From Dyadobacter luteus (GTDB taxonomy: Bacteria; Bacteroidota; Bacteroidia; Cytophagales; Spirosomataceae), in the NCBI RefSeq assembly GCF_003383615.1, contig NZ_QNUL01000004.1:124001-188000 (forward strand): a stretch of 64,000 nt of DNA. The letters are read 5' to 3'. The stretch's first letter is position 1; the number at the start of each line of letters is the position of its first letter. Both the position numbers and the translations under genes were made by a program. Of this stretch, positions 45,344 through 54,635 are shown one piece after another. The notes below the pieces were generated by a model. It was not told where the DNA came from, did not search any database, and saw only the letters and a program-made list of their open reading frames with translations.

Positions 45344-46186
45344 TTATTTGATTTGTGCTTTGATCACAACAGGCTGGTGATCGGAAGGATAACGCTGCTC
45401 TTTGGCGTCGGTCAAAACGCCATATTTAAGTACATCCACGTTTTTACTTGTAAAGATGTAATCTATTCTGCTGTCCATAGGCGCATCAAATTTAAAGGCA
45501 TTAAATGTACCTTCAGGTCCGTATGGCGCCTGCTTTGATGTTGCATGCGAATCATTCAGCAGGGTCTGGACCATTTTGATCTGCTCAGTATCGGGTGTTG
45601 AGTTGAAATCCCCTGTCAGGAATGTAGTGGAGTTACCGGCTATCTCTTTGATTTTTTTCACCATTAAAATACCCGATTGCTTACGCGCTTCCACTCCCTG
45701 ATGATCAAAGTGTACATTGAAGAAGTAAAAATCTTTCTTGGTGAGGAGATCAGTGAATTTCCCCCATGAACAAATTCTGTTACAGCAGGTCGCATCCCAT
45801 CCTTTGCCTGGTTTTTCAGGAGTTTCGCTCAGCCAGAAATCACCGGACTGTACAAGTTTGAAACGGTCTTTTTTATAGAAAATGGCCGAATGCTCGCCGC
45901 CTTCTTTTCCGTCGTCACGTCCTTTGCCGAAATAGCCGAATTCAGTCAGTTCAGCAACATCTTTCAATTGTCCGGCCAATGCTTCCTGTACACCGAAGAT
46001 GTCGAATTCGTGGTATTTGATCAGCGCCTTTACATTTTCCTTGCGGTTTGGCCATGCGTTGACCCCATCTCCCTGATTGTTGTATCTGAGGTTGTAGCTG
46101 GCAACATTAAAGGTTGCATTTTTTTGCGCGCTCACACCCTGAACAATGCCACAGCTAAGCATGAGATAAAAAAGTATTCTCTTCAT
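45344..46186 (-). CDS. Secreted endonuclease/exonuclease/phosphatase family protein
   Basis: A 280-residue exported member of the EEP (DNase I-like) superfamily: signal peptide about 1-20 (ILFYLMLSCGIVQGVSAQ), then FNVASYNLRYNN with the Asn, FGVQEAL with the metal-binding Glu, HFDHQGVEARKQSG, FLTGDFNSTPD (Asp, Asn), and PSDHQPVVI with the catalytic His. It may cleave nucleic acids, phosphodiesters or sugar phosphates in the periplasm. Start at ATG 46186. Upstream, on the same strand, is the phosphodiesterase-phosphatase fusion (104 bases), and both could serve phosphate scavenging. Confidence 0.88.
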   Translation of the reverse strand: MKRILFYLMLSCGIVQGVSAQKNATFNVASYNLRYNNQGDGVNAWPNRKENVKALIKYHEFDIFGVQEALAGQLKDVAELTEFGYFGKGRDDGKEGGEHSAIFYKKDRFKLVQSGDFWLSETPEKPGKGWDATCCNRICSWGKFTDLLTKKDFYFFNVHFDHQGVEARKQSGILMVKKIKEIAGNSTTFLTGDFNSTPDTEQIKMVQTLLNDSHATSKQAPYGPEGTFNAFKFDAPMDSRIDYIFTSKNVDVLKYGVLTDAKEQRYPSDHQPVVIKAQIK

Positions 46187-46213
46187 AATTTGGTTAAGGA
46201 AATTGGTAATCTG

Positions 46214-46221
46214 CAAAAGTA
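46214..46221 (-). promoter_or_regulatory. -7 promoter element of the EEP-family gene
   Basis: Minus strand TACTTTTG (TAnnTTTG), 27 bases before the ATG at 46186. No clear -33 element. Confidence 0.5.
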
Positions 46222-46290
46222 AGCCAAGTTTGGTAATTTAGTTTAATCTGTAATCGATACCGACATTTTAAAATTCGGTATACTTTTAAA

Positions 46291-48150
46291 TCAACGTTTT
46301 ACCGGTTTAACCTTTGACTGATCTTTGTTATACAGACTGAGGATATTGTAAATTTTCTCAAAAATTGCTGTGTTTTCGAACGTTCCACGGAAATCCAGAG
46401 AGTGAGGACCATAGGCAAAAACGGGTACCATCACAGCAGTATGATCGTTGGTGCTGAAGTGCCCGTCAACGTATCCTGTTTTCAGATTTCCATCCAGCAG
46501 GGTAAGTCCACCTGTTTCGTGATCAGCAGTGACAATGACAAGTGTTTCTCCATTAGCGTCTGCAAAACGCATGGCATCCCCGATCAGCTTATCAAAATCC
46601 TGCATTTCCGATGCGACATAGGCCACTTCGTTAGCATGTCCGCCATAATCAATCTGAGCCCCTTCTGCCATCACAAACATTCCGGTTTTTGGCGTGTTCA
46701 GTTCTGTTATGGTTTTATTGAACGCTTCCGTAAGAAAGTTTCCACGGCCTTTCAAAACAGAGCCTGTTTTACTGTCGTCAAGCAAGATAAACGGCGCTTT
46801 CAGGGTGGCAAGATCTTCCCATTTGGCAGAAGTCCGGAATCCTCTTGATTGAAGTGTATCAATTGCTTTACTTTTCCTGAAGTGGTCAATGCCGCCTCCG
46901 ATGAGAATCTCAACCGGTGAAGTCAAAAAGTCACCAGCAATATCTGTTTCAAAACTTCGGTCGGGTTGGTGAGCGTAGAATGCAGCAGGGGTAGCATCAG
47001 TAATGCTTCCCGCAGAAATCAGACCGGAGCGAATCCCCAGCGGTTTAAGTCTGTCAGGCAGATTCGGAATGGCCACCAGATTGCTATCCACGCCGATGGC
47101 CCTGTTTCTTGTTTTTTTGCCAGTAGCCATAGCTGTACCACCTGCTGCCGAATCCGTTATGTAGCTATCTGATGCAGCTGTTTTTGAAAAACCGATGTTG
47201 AGAAACTGAGTTAGATTCAGCTCTCCACGGTTGGCGGTGAGCCCTGCGTAAATCTGGGCAAGACCCATTCCATCACCGATAAGGAGAATCACATTTTTAA
47301 CTTTCGAACGGCTGTCATTATTTCGGTAAGTCGGTTTGTAAGGTATGTGGAAATCATTAGCTTGATACTCAGCGCGATTTCTGTTTTTCAAATAGTTGCC
47401 CAGCTCTTCAACATGGTCCGTATTCAGGTAATCAACACCGTAGTTGAGCAGCATCTTCCATGCGTTGATATGATCAGGAGTTGCCCACAATCTAAGCTTT
47501 TTACCTTTTCTGTGTGTTTCTGAAACTACTTTATCAATAGCATCCTGTTCTTTTTCCGTGAGAATTCCCTTTCCGTTCCAACGGGAATAGGTATAAAACC
47601 CCTGGCTGATCAAACCAACACGTGCCAGTTCGGCAGTCGTATATTGGATTTCAGGACGGCCGTCAAAAAAAATATAATCAGGATATTTATCGAAATCACC
47701 TGGTTCGGGCATGTTCCCGCTGATGACAATTTTAACGGAGCCCCTTGGGAAAAGAATTTGCTTGTAAGGATCAAGCTTGCGAATTAAAACAGTCAGGGTT
47801 TCTTTGGCGGAAGTTTTAAGATCAATCAATAACTGTAATTGGCGTTGCTTTTCAGGATAGACAGATCCGCCGTGTTTTACAGTTTGTCCTACGATCGGGT
47901 TGAGGTACAGCTGTTCAAATGTTCTTGCCGGACTGATTCCGTGCAAGTCATGGGCTGTAAACAAAGTGTCATTTCTAAGGATAATATCGGCCTCTATTGA
48001 TCCGAAATTCTGATAATAGGCACGCCAGAATGGTATGTTCTGTTCGTAATCATTGTGAGAATGCGCCTCAGGTAAAGACCTGGAAATTTGTTGTGAAAAG
48101 GATGGAAGACAAGCGGTAAGGAAAATACCTAAGTAGAATATTGATCTCAT
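46291..48150 (-). CDS. GDPD-like phosphodiesterase fused to alkaline phosphatase
   Basis: A 619-residue exported two-domain protein. Signal peptide about 1-19. Residues about 25-255 form a PI-PLC/GDPD-like barrel: EAHSHNDYEQ (His 30, 32), IEADI (Glu 53, Asp 55), HD (67-68), LLIDLK and RLWATPDHINAW. Residues about 283-605 form an alkaline phosphatase: VILLIGDGMG (Asp 293), the nucleophile Ser in TDSAAGGTAMATG (about 334), DATPAAFYAH, MAEGAQIDYGGH, VTADHETGG and the final His in NDHTAVMVP. The fusion could release and then dephosphorylate a phosphomonoester from a phosphodiester. Both parts look complete. Confidence 0.9.
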   Translation of the reverse strand: MRSIFYLGIFLTACLPSFSQQISRSLPEAHSHNDYEQNIPFWRAYYQNFGSIEADIILRNDTLFTAHDLHGISPARTFEQLYLNPIVGQTVKHGGSVYPEKQRQLQLLIDLKTSAKETLTVLIRKLDPYKQILFPRGSVKIVISGNMPEPGDFDKYPDYIFFDGRPEIQYTTAELARVGLISQGFYTYSRWNGKGILTEKEQDAIDKVVSETHRKGKKLRLWATPDHINAWKMLLNYGVDYLNTDHVEELGNYLKNRNRAEYQANDFHIPYKPTYRNNDSRSKVKNVILLIGDGMGLAQIYAGLTANRGELNLTQFLNIGFSKTAASDSYITDSAAGGTAMATGKKTRNRAIGVDSNLVAIPNLPDRLKPLGIRSGLISAGSITDATPAAFYAHQPDRSFETDIAGDFLTSPVEILIGGGIDHFRKSKAIDTLQSRGFRTSAKWEDLATLKAPFILLDDSKTGSVLKGRGNFLTEAFNKTITELNTPKTGMFVMAEGAQIDYGGHANEVAYVASEMQDFDKLIGDAMRFADANGETLVIVTADHETGGLTLLDGNLKTGYVDGHFSTNDHTAVMVPVFAYGPHSLDFRGTFENTAIFEKIYNILSLYNKDQSKVKPVKR

Positions 48151-48505
48151 GAATACTTAAATGACAACCGGAACATGGTCAGGACTTGCTACCAGGCTGG
48201 TTGTTGGCTACTTGAATAATGAAAATACAAAGCTGGCTCAGAAATAATCTAAAAGGGGACATTAGCGATTAAGGATTTGTTAAACTTTTCCTGCTGGTAC
48301 TAGTTGAATAATCAATGGCAAATAATCGGCGAAAACAGAATGGTAATGGCATCCTCCAAGGCTACGAAAAAGTTCCTGGGTACTCAGCATTTGCTAATAT
48401 GTAACCGTTTAATAACTTTTTTGAAAAAAAATGGAGGTTTTAGTAATACGAATCTAAGCTCTATTGTAACTTGGAGGCAATTAACACTACATACCTCTAT
48501 CCCAT

Positions 48506-48730
48506 ATGAATTTCTTTCTGGTAACTACAAGTCCTTTTGCCAAGTATACGGAGGAATCTTCTTTTATAATGTGGACCGAAGAGTCCATATTATCGACTGA
48601 GGTTGCGAAAAGGCAGTTTGAGCATGTTTATGATGTTTGCGGGGTAAAGGTGCTATCTGTTAAGAAGGTAGCAAAAGAAGAGGCCAATAAGCTTCGTGCC
48701 AGATTTATGGCTTTTGGGGCTAGCAAGTAA
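48506..48730 (+). CDS. Small ORF of unknown function
   Basis: A 74-residue frame starting MNFFLVTTSPFAKYTEESSF and ending LRARFMAFGASK. The second half (VYDVCGVKVLSVKKVAKEEA) reads like protein, with Lys/Glu-rich helix content. No family recognised. It lies in a 667-base stretch that looks more A/T-rich than its surroundings and is followed 8 bases later by a 30-residue frame. It may be real, or a remnant. Confidence 0.4.
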   Translation: MNFFLVTTSPFAKYTEESSFIMWTEESILSTEVAKRQFEHVYDVCGVKVLSVKKVAKEEANKLRARFMAFGASK

Positions 48731-48738
48731 ATTTTTTG

Positions 48739-48831
48739 ATGACCGCATACTATGAAGTAAAATTGGTAAAGGAAGTACAGATAGTAGGTTCAGTTTCTGT
48801 GATGATGGACTACGGATATGGCGAATATTAA
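48739..48831 (+). CDS. Very small ORF overlapping the 2'-5' RNA ligase start
   Basis: A 30-residue frame, MTAYYEVKLVKEVQIVGSV then ending DYGYGEY, whose last 14 bases overlap the ATG of the next gene at 48818. The overlap could allow translational coupling. Too short for firm support and no family recognised. Confidence 0.3.
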   Translation: MTAYYEVKLVKEVQIVGSVSVMMDYGYGEY

Positions 48832-49378
48832 CAATCTTTACTTCATAGCTATCGTTTTACCCGGGCATGTAAGCGAGAAGGTGAGAGCCGTTCAACAATA
48901 CATAGCCGGCAAATTTGAAAGTTCTAAATCCCTGAGTGTGGTTCCTCATATCACGCTTAAGGCTCCTTTTACTGCGGACAGCTCCATGCATGATGAGATA
49001 CTTTCATGGTTCAGGAGTTTGCACATTGACGTGGAGCCCTTTCAACAGGAATTAAGTAATTTCGGAGCATTTGAAAATAAAAAGAGTCCTGTAATCTACA
49101 TCCGGCCGGCCGCTGTGCAGCAGCTCTGCTTTTTACAAAATCAGATTGTTACGCAGTTTGAGTATACATTTTCCGGTCGGTTTCTCAGCTTCACTGACAA
49201 GCGCTTTTCTCCACATGTGACGGTAGCTTACCGTGACCTAAGTCCGGATCAATTCAGGGAGGCCTGGAAAGAATTCAGTCAGTATGATTTTACGGACGAA
49301 TTTAAAGTTCAGGACTTTCAGCTGTTACAGCACGATGGCAGGCAATGGAACATAATTGAAACTTATGCAATAGGTTGA
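48818..49378 (+). CDS. 2'-5' RNA ligase family protein
   Basis: A 186-residue 2H phosphoesterase superfamily protein. The two HxTx motifs are visible as PHITLKAPF (about residue 44) and PHVTVAYR (about 131). Such proteins act on 2',3'-cyclic phosphate RNA ends or cyclic nucleotide-derived phosphoesters. The natural substrate is unknown. The ATG overlaps the end of a 30-residue frame. It sits just upstream of the arabinose regulator but is separated by that gene's promoter. Confidence 0.9.
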   Translation: MANINNLYFIAIVLPGHVSEKVRAVQQYIAGKFESSKSLSVVPHITLKAPFTADSSMHDEILSWFRSLHIDVEPFQQELSNFGAFENKKSPVIYIRPAAVQQLCFLQNQIVTQFEYTFSGRFLSFTDKRFSPHVTVAYRDLSPDQFREAWKEFSQYDFTDEFKVQDFQLLQHDGRQWNIIETYAIG

Positions 49379-49381
49379 AAA

Positions 49382-49413
49382 TTGTGGTCGTAGTGAAATG
49401 GACAGTATATTTG
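49382..49413 (+). promoter_or_regulatory. Promoter of araR
   Basis: TTG (49382-49384), 21 bases, TATATTTG (49406-49413), 40 bases before the ATG at 49454. Spacing is slightly longer than the optimum. Confidence 0.6.
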
Positions 49414-49453
49414 CCGCTGTAGTTCTGCTAGTTTTGACAATTATAAGATTATT

Positions 49454-50167
49454 ATGACCAGTTACCCGAATGCATCCGGCATTATCCTGGCGCTCGATTG
49501 TATCATTTTTGGTTTCGATGGAAAAGACATCAAACTGCTTCTGATCAAAAGAAACTTTGAACCCGAAATGGGGAAGTGGTCTCTGATGGGTGGTTTTCTG
49601 GAACCACAGGAGAATCTGGAAGATGGGGCGAGCCGTATTTTACACGATTTAACCGGACTTAAGAATATTTACGCTGAGCAGTTGGGCGTCTATGGTAATG
49701 TAGGGCGCGATCCCGTCGCAAGAACGGTCTCGGTTGTTTTTTTTGCACTCATCAACATCGATGATCAGGATAAAGATGCAGTCAGAAACCATAATGCTTC
49801 CTGGATTGCTCTGGATAAACTGCCGTCATTGATTTTTGACCATAACGATATGGTCGGCCAGGCTATTGAGCATCTTCGGTATAAAGCCGCAATGCATCCC
49901 ATCGGTTTTGAGCTTCTTGCGGAACAATTCACAATTCCTCAGCTTCAAAAGCTTTATGAAGCTATTTACAATACGCCGATAGATCGCAGAAATTTTAGCC
50001 GGAAGCTCCTTTCAACCGGACTCTTAATAGATACCGGTCTGAAAAACAGCCATTCGGCAACCAAAAAAGCGACACTTTATAAGCTTGATACGGTCAGGTA
50101 TAAGAAGAAATTCAACTCTTTCTGGAACTTCATGCCTGAGTCAAGAGAAAGCCTGATGAGTAATTAG
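49454..50167 (+). CDS. araR: Nudix-fold transcriptional regulator of arabinose use (AraR type)
   Basis: A 237-residue protein with an N-terminal Nudix fold (about 8-135) and a C-terminal winged helix (about 150-235: FTIPQLQKLYEAIYNTPIDRRNFSRKLLSTG). The Nudix box reads GFLEPQENLEDGASRILHDLTGL: the Arg is kept but the catalytic Glu residues of RExxxEExGU are replaced by Ile, Asp and Leu, so hydrolase activity is unlikely. This is the known Bacteroidota design of AraR, a NrtR-related regulator whose Nudix fold binds arabinose. Its position directly before araBAD supports this. It probably represses araBAD from a site at 50213-50227. Confidence 0.9.
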   Translation: MTSYPNASGIILALDCIIFGFDGKDIKLLLIKRNFEPEMGKWSLMGGFLEPQENLEDGASRILHDLTGLKNIYAEQLGVYGNVGRDPVARTVSVVFFALINIDDQDKDAVRNHNASWIALDKLPSLIFDHNDMVGQAIEHLRYKAAMHPIGFELLAEQFTIPQLQKLYEAIYNTPIDRRNFSRKLLSTGLLIDTGLKNSHSATKKATLYKLDTVRYKKKFNSFWNFMPESRESLMSN

Positions 50168-50212
50168 AAATTTTTACGCAAAGATACGGACATATTTCCT
50201 GTAAAATTAAAT

Positions 50213-50227
50213 GTGTCATATGTACAC
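50213..50227. promoter_or_regulatory. Candidate AraR operator
   Basis: GTGT-CATATGT-ACAC is a 15-bp inverted repeat with 4-base arms, lying where the -33 region of the araB promoter should be, 17 bases upstream of the -7 box. Position and symmetry fit a repressor site. Role inferred. Confidence 0.55.
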
Positions 50228-50243
50228 TATGTATAGATATGTT

Positions 50244-50251
50244 TATATTTG
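50244..50251 (+). promoter_or_regulatory. -7 promoter element of araBAD
   Basis: TATATTTG (TAnnTTTG), 45 bases before the ATG at 50297. The -33 region has no TTTG, which would fit a regulated promoter overlapped by the operator. Confidence 0.65.
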
Positions 50252-50296
50252 TCCGATGATTAATTAAAAAACGGAATTTAATTATACGCTTATCAG

Positions 50297-51976
50297 ATGC
50301 ATAGCATGGAGGATAAATATGTAATAGGTATTGATTTTGGTACTGATTCAGTGCGTGCCCTGGTTGTGAATGCGGTTACGGGTGAAACTGCCGGTACGGC
50401 TGTTAGTGAATATCCCCGTTGGAAATCAGGTTTGTATTGTAATGCCGCATTGTCCCAATTCAGACAACACCCGCTTGACTATACTGAGAGTATGGAAGCC
50501 TCCGTGAAGGCGGCTTTGTCCGGGGTTCCGGATAAGGTGCGCCGGAGCATTAAAGGTATTGCAGTTGACACGACGGGCTCTACGCCGGTGGCAGTAGACA
50601 GAGCTGGTACTCCTCTTGCCTTATTACCGGAATTTGAGACAAACCCTAACGGGATGTTCATATTGTGGAAAGACCACACCGCCAACGCAGAGGCGGAAGA
50701 AATCAACGAACTGGCACACCGGTGGGAAACGGACTATACACAGTTTGTCGGAGGAGTATATTCCTCGGAGTGGTTTTGGTCGAAGATATTGCGGACACTG
50801 CGTATAGATGAAAGAGTCAGAGAAAAAGCGTTTTCATGGGTAGAGCATTGCGACTGGATATCAGCAGAATTGGCAGGTAATACAGATCCGTTGTCAATGA
50901 AGCGTTCGCGTTGCGCGGCGGGACATAAAGCACTATGGCACCAGGATTTTGATGGTTTGCCTTCCAATGCATTTTTTGAAGAGCTCGATCCTTTATTAGG
51001 TGGCTTACGTGAACGATTGTTCGAGTATACATATACATCCGATCAGTCTGTCGGAACGATAGCTCCTGAATGGGCCGACAGACTGGGACTCCCAGAAGAC
51101 GTGGTGATCGGCGTGGGGGCGTTTGACGCACACATGGGAGCTGTGGGTGCGTTGGCAGAACCTTACGCTTTATGCAAAGTAATTGGCACTTCCACCTGTG
51201 ATATGCTGGTTGCACCAAATGAAGAGGTAGGGCATTTGCTGATCAAAGGAATCTGCGGACAGGTAGATGGTTCAATTGTACCGGGTATGCTGGGCATGGA
51301 GGCGGGGCAGTCTGCTTTCGGGGATGTATATGCGTGGTTCGCCAAATTAGTAATTGAGCCGGTAAAGTCGCTTCTCGGAGAAGAACAAGCCAAAGTTGTT
51401 GCAGATAAACTGATTACCCATCTGGCGGCAGAGGCCGCTCTTTTGCCTGTTTCAGAAAAAGATTTACTGGCAGTAGACTGGCTGAATGGCCGCCGCACAC
51501 CGGATGCCAACCACACGCTGAAAGGTGCGTTGCTTGGTCTTAATCTTGCCACAAATGGAGCCGCTATTTTTAAGGCGCTTGTGGAAGCTACGGCTTTCGG
51601 TTCAAAAAGTATAGTGGAAAGATTCAAAGCGGAAGGTGTCCCCGTACATGAGGTAATTGCTATAGGTGGGGTGTCCAAAAAGTCCCCGTTCGTAATGCAA
51701 ACGCTGGCCGATGTGCTTAATATGCCGATCAAAGTAGCGGTTTCAGAGCAGGCTTGCGCACTTGGGGCTGCTATGTTTGCCTCGGTGGCGAGCGGGATCC
51801 ATCAGTCTCTTCCACAGGCACAGCAGGCGATGAGTTCGGGCTTCGATGCGGTTTATCATCCGCGTCCTGATATCGTCGGCATTTACGACAAGTTGTACGA
51901 TAAGTACCTGAAAGCCGGTGATTTTATTGAAAAAGAATTTTTAAAGGAAAGCACATTTCCGTTACAAATAGGTTAA
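50297..51976 (+). CDS. araB: Ribulokinase
   Basis: A 559-residue FGGY-family kinase that phosphorylates L-ribulose. N-terminal [18 protein letters not shown] is the phosphate-binding motif, [15 protein letters not shown] and LWKDHTA(N/D)AEAEEIN follow in typical AraB order, the catalytic Asp is in [13 protein letters not shown], and the C-terminal adenosine motif is [23 protein letters not shown]. Length is normal. First gene of araB-araA-araD (gap to araA 10 bases). Confidence 0.97.
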   Translation: MHSMEDKYVIGIDFGTDSVRALVVNAVTGETAGTAVSEYPRWKSGLYCNAALSQFRQHPLDYTESMEASVKAALSGVPDKVRRSIKGIAVDTTGSTPVAVDRAGTPLALLPEFETNPNGMFILWKDHTANAEAEEINELAHRWETDYTQFVGGVYSSEWFWSKILRTLRIDERVREKAFSWVEHCDWISAELAGNTDPLSMKRSRCAAGHKALWHQDFDGLPSNAFFEELDPLLGGLRERLFEYTYTSDQSVGTIAPEWADRLGLPEDVVIGVGAFDAHMGAVGALAEPYALCKVIGTSTCDMLVAPNEEVGHLLIKGICGQVDGSIVPGMLGMEAGQSAFGDVYAWFAKLVIEPVKSLLGEEQAKVVADKLITHLAAEAALLPVSEKDLLAVDWLNGRRTPDANHTLKGALLGLNLATNGAAIFKALVEATAFGSKSIVERFKAEGVPVHEVIAIGGVSKKSPFVMQTLADVLNMPIKVAVSEQACALGAAMFASVASGIHQSLPQAQQAMSSGFDAVYHPRPDIVGIYDKLYDKYLKAGDFIEKEFLKESTFPLQIG

Positions 51977-51986
51977 TAGTTTAGAT

Positions 51987-53489
51987 ATGATACTTGATTT
52001 AAAGCAGTTTGAGATCTGGTTTGTTACCGGTAGTCAGGATTTGTACGGAGAGCAGACACTCCGGCAGGTCGACGAACATTCCAAAGAAATAAGCCAGTTT
52101 TTTGATAGGTCTGAAAAGGTGCCTGTGCGGGTCGTTTTCAAACCAGTGGTGAAATCTTCGGATGAAATATACAAGGTAATTCAGGAGGCAAACACCGCTC
52201 AGCATTGCGTAGGAATCGTAGCGTGGATGCATACATTTTCTCCTGCTAAAATGTGGATTCGTGGTTTGCACGCGTTACAAAAACCTTTACTTCATCTGCA
52301 TACACAATACAATCAGGACATACCATGGAACGAGATTGATATGGATTTCATGAACCTGAACCAGTCCGCACACGGCGACAGAGAGTTTGGGTTTATGATG
52401 ACCAGAATGAGGTTGAACAGAAAGGTGCTTGTCGGGCACTGGAAACAGGATCAGATTCTGGAAGGTCTTGGTCAATGGGCGAGGGTAGCGGTTAGTAAGT
52501 ATGATCTGAACGGCGCTAAGTTTGCCAGGTTCGGTGATAATATGCGCGAGGTGGCTGTTACAGACGGTGATAAAGTCGCGGCAGAAATGGCATTCGGTTT
52601 TTCTGTAAATACTTACGCGGTGGGAGATCTGGTGGCGGTGATTAATCAGGTAGGTGATCAGGAAACCGAAAGATTGGTAACTGAATACGGGGATACCTAT
52701 AAATTGGCAGATTCCTTGCTAAAGAACGGAGCGCAACGAGCTTCCTTGTACGATGCCGCGAGAATAGAATTGGGCATGAGACAATTTCTGACAGATGGCG
52801 GTTTCAAAGGCTACACCAATACGTTTGAGGATTTACACGGAATGAAACAGTTGCCCGGAATTGCTTCACAGCGATTGATGGCTTCAGGCTACGGTTATGC
52901 AGGTGAAGGCGACTGGAAAACGTCGGCGATGGTAAGGGCATTAAAAGTAATGGGATCGGGACTTGAAGGTGGAAATTCCTTTATGGAAGATTATACTTAC
53001 CACTTTAATCCGGCAAACAACCTGGTGTTGGGATCGCATATGCTTGAAATCTGTCCCACAATAGCATCTGGCCGTCCTTCCTGCGAAATTCATCCGTTGG
53101 GGATAGGAGGGAAGGAAGACCCTGTTCGGTTGGTATTTAATTCAGGTGCAGGAGCCGCTATGAATGTTTCACTGATTGACATGGGTAACAGGTTCAGATT
53201 ACTGGTAAATGAGGTGGAAGCGGTCGAAGCCGAACATGAATTACCAAAACTACCTGTTGCGCGCGTATTATGGAAACCTGCGCCTGATATACATACAGCA
53301 TGCGCCGCGTGGATTTATGCAGGAGGCGCTCACCATACAGTTTACAGTCAGAACCTGAATGCTGAACACATGGAAATGTTTGCGGAAATGTTTGATATTG
53401 AACTCGTGGTAATAGACCAGGATACAAGATTAAGACAGTTTAAAAATGAGCTGCGCTGGTCAGAAAGTCACTATGGCCGTAAAGTTTAA
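51987..53489 (+). CDS. araA: L-arabinose isomerase
   Basis: A 500-residue isomerase that converts L-arabinose to L-ribulose using a divalent metal. Recognisable signatures: [18 protein letters not shown] at the N-terminus, [40 protein letters not shown], the metal-ligand region [19 protein letters not shown], and MEDYTYHF then [11 protein letters not shown] with the catalytic Glu and His residues. Full length, in the araBAD operon. Confidence 0.98.
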   Translation: MILDLKQFEIWFVTGSQDLYGEQTLRQVDEHSKEISQFFDRSEKVPVRVVFKPVVKSSDEIYKVIQEANTAQHCVGIVAWMHTFSPAKMWIRGLHALQKPLLHLHTQYNQDIPWNEIDMDFMNLNQSAHGDREFGFMMTRMRLNRKVLVGHWKQDQILEGLGQWARVAVSKYDLNGAKFARFGDNMREVAVTDGDKVAAEMAFGFSVNTYAVGDLVAVINQVGDQETERLVTEYGDTYKLADSLLKNGAQRASLYDAARIELGMRQFLTDGGFKGYTNTFEDLHGMKQLPGIASQRLMASGYGYAGEGDWKTSAMVRALKVMGSGLEGGNSFMEDYTYHFNPANNLVLGSHMLEICPTIASGRPSCEIHPLGIGGKEDPVRLVFNSGAGAAMNVSLIDMGNRFRLLVNEVEAVEAEHELPKLPVARVLWKPAPDIHTACAAWIYAGGAHHTVYSQNLNAEHMEMFAEMFDIELVVIDQDTRLRQFKNELRWSESHYGRKV

Positions 53490-53512
53490 TTTACTTAGTT
53501 AAAACCATTACT

Positions 53513-54217
53513 ATGTCGCAATTCAGATATTTGAAAGAGCTGGTCTATGAGGCCAATATGGAAATACCCAGAGAGCAGCTGGCCATTGTTACTTTTGGCA
53601 ATGTAAGCGGTGTAGACCGGCAGCACGGTGTAGTGGCGATCAAACCTAGTGGCGTACCTTATCACCGCCTTAAAGTGGATGACATTGTTATCGTTGACCT
53701 TGACAATAAGCTGGTGGAAGGAGACATGAGGCCTTCATCCGATACGAAAACACATACTTTATTGTATAAGCATTTTCCGGAAATAGGTGGTGTATGCCAT
53801 ACGCATTCGACCTATGCAGTGGCATGGTCGCAGGCGATGAGATCAATTCCGAATCTGGGAACAACTCATGCTGATCACCTGACCAAATCGGTTCCTGTAA
53901 CTGAGGTGATGTCGGATGAAGCGATAGAAAGGGATTATGAATTGGAAACAGGGCATCAGATACTCCATCTTTTCAACAGAGAAAATCTCAGTCCGCAGGA
54001 AGTAGAAATGGTGCTTGTTGCCTGTCACGGACCGTTTACCTGGGGAAAAGATCCTGCCAAGGCTATATACAATTCTATAGTTTTGGAGGAGGTAGCAAAA
54101 ATGGCATTTTTGACCCTGCAGATTAATCCGGCTACGCCAACCATCAAGCAAAGTCTTATTGACAAGCATTATTTTCGTAAGCACGGAAAAGACGCTTACT
54201 ATGGGCAGGGTTGTTAA
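53513..54217 (+). CDS. araD: L-ribulose-5-phosphate 4-epimerase
   Basis: A 234-residue class II aldolase-like zinc epimerase that turns L-ribulose 5-phosphate into D-xylulose 5-phosphate, closing the arabinose route into the pentose phosphate pathway. Visible: FGNVSGVDRQHGVVAIKPSG, SSDTKTHTLLYKHFPEIGGVCHTHSTYAVAWSQA with the zinc His residues, GTTHADHL, ACHGPFTWGKD(P/A) and HYFRKHGKDAYYGQ at the end. Last gene of the operon. Its stop overlaps a converging small frame by 4 bases. Confidence 0.98.
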   Translation: MSQFRYLKELVYEANMEIPREQLAIVTFGNVSGVDRQHGVVAIKPSGVPYHRLKVDDIVIVDLDNKLVEGDMRPSSDTKTHTLLYKHFPEIGGVCHTHSTYAVAWSQAMRSIPNLGTTHADHLTKSVPVTEVMSDEAIERDYELETGHQILHLFNRENLSPQEVEMVLVACHGPFTWGKDPAKAIYNSIVLEEVAKMAFLTLQINPATPTIKQSLIDKHYFRKHGKDAYYGQGC

Positions 54218-54363
54218 TCTGCTTTTTTATCCCGCCTGGAAGCAAGGTTTCTGAATTGTTGCAATGCTTCCTGGCGGGACATTTTGTTTTGATTGGACTT
54301 AACCTCATCTATTGCCTCTTTCGAAAAGCGTCCTTTCAAAAAACTTAATACGGTGAAAATCAT
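54214..54363 (-). CDS. Possible small basic protein
   Basis: A 49-residue frame from the ATG at 54363: MIFTVLSFLKGRFSKEAIDE then a Gln/Arg-rich tail (QEALQQFRNLASRRDKKAD). It has a hydrophobic N-terminus and a basic C-terminal half. It overlaps the araD stop by 4 bases. No family recognised. Confidence 0.4.
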   Translation of the reverse strand: MIFTVLSFLKGRFSKEAIDEVKSNQNKMSRQEALQQFRNLASRRDKKAD

Positions 54364-54446
54364 GATTGCCTGTGATTGATATTGAATAGTTGTCAAAAAT
54401 AACAAAAGTCACCGGCTATTAATCATTACTCTAATTTGATTTTTCA

Positions 54447-54635
54447 CTAAGCTTCTTTTCTCTTTGATTTAGAGCTGCCCGGAGAGAACTCGTCTCTTAT
54501 CCATCTCACAAAATTGTAGGAGTTGTTCTTGTAAATGTTAGCGGAGAGAGGCTTAATTCCGCTATGATCAATTTCCTTTACATACTCAGTATGCAATTTG
54601 ATAATTTCATCAAGGGTTTTGTTATCCGTTTTCAT
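54447..54635 (-). CDS. Small protein of unknown function
   Basis: A 62-residue frame from a clear ATG at 54635: MKTDNKTLDEIIKLHTEYVK, NIYKNNSYNFVRWIRDEF, basic tail SSKSKRKEA. The middle resembles the SAM-like N-terminal helices of site-specific recombinases, but this is weak. Isolated between araD and the signalling operon, with a possible -7 element (TAATTTTG) directly against its ATG. Confidence 0.45.
   Translation of the reverse strand: MKTDNKTLDEIIKLHTEYVKEIDHSGIKPLSANIYKNNSYNFVRWIRDEFSPGSSKSKRKEA

Noticed and set aside
48304-48600. 98-codon frame in the small-ORF island
   Set aside because: It overlaps the 74-residue frame in a different phase and is richer in rare-looking composition; the 74-residue frame was preferred.
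53843-54184. 113-codon minus frame
   Set aside because: Antisense to araD, whose zinc ligands and length are intact.
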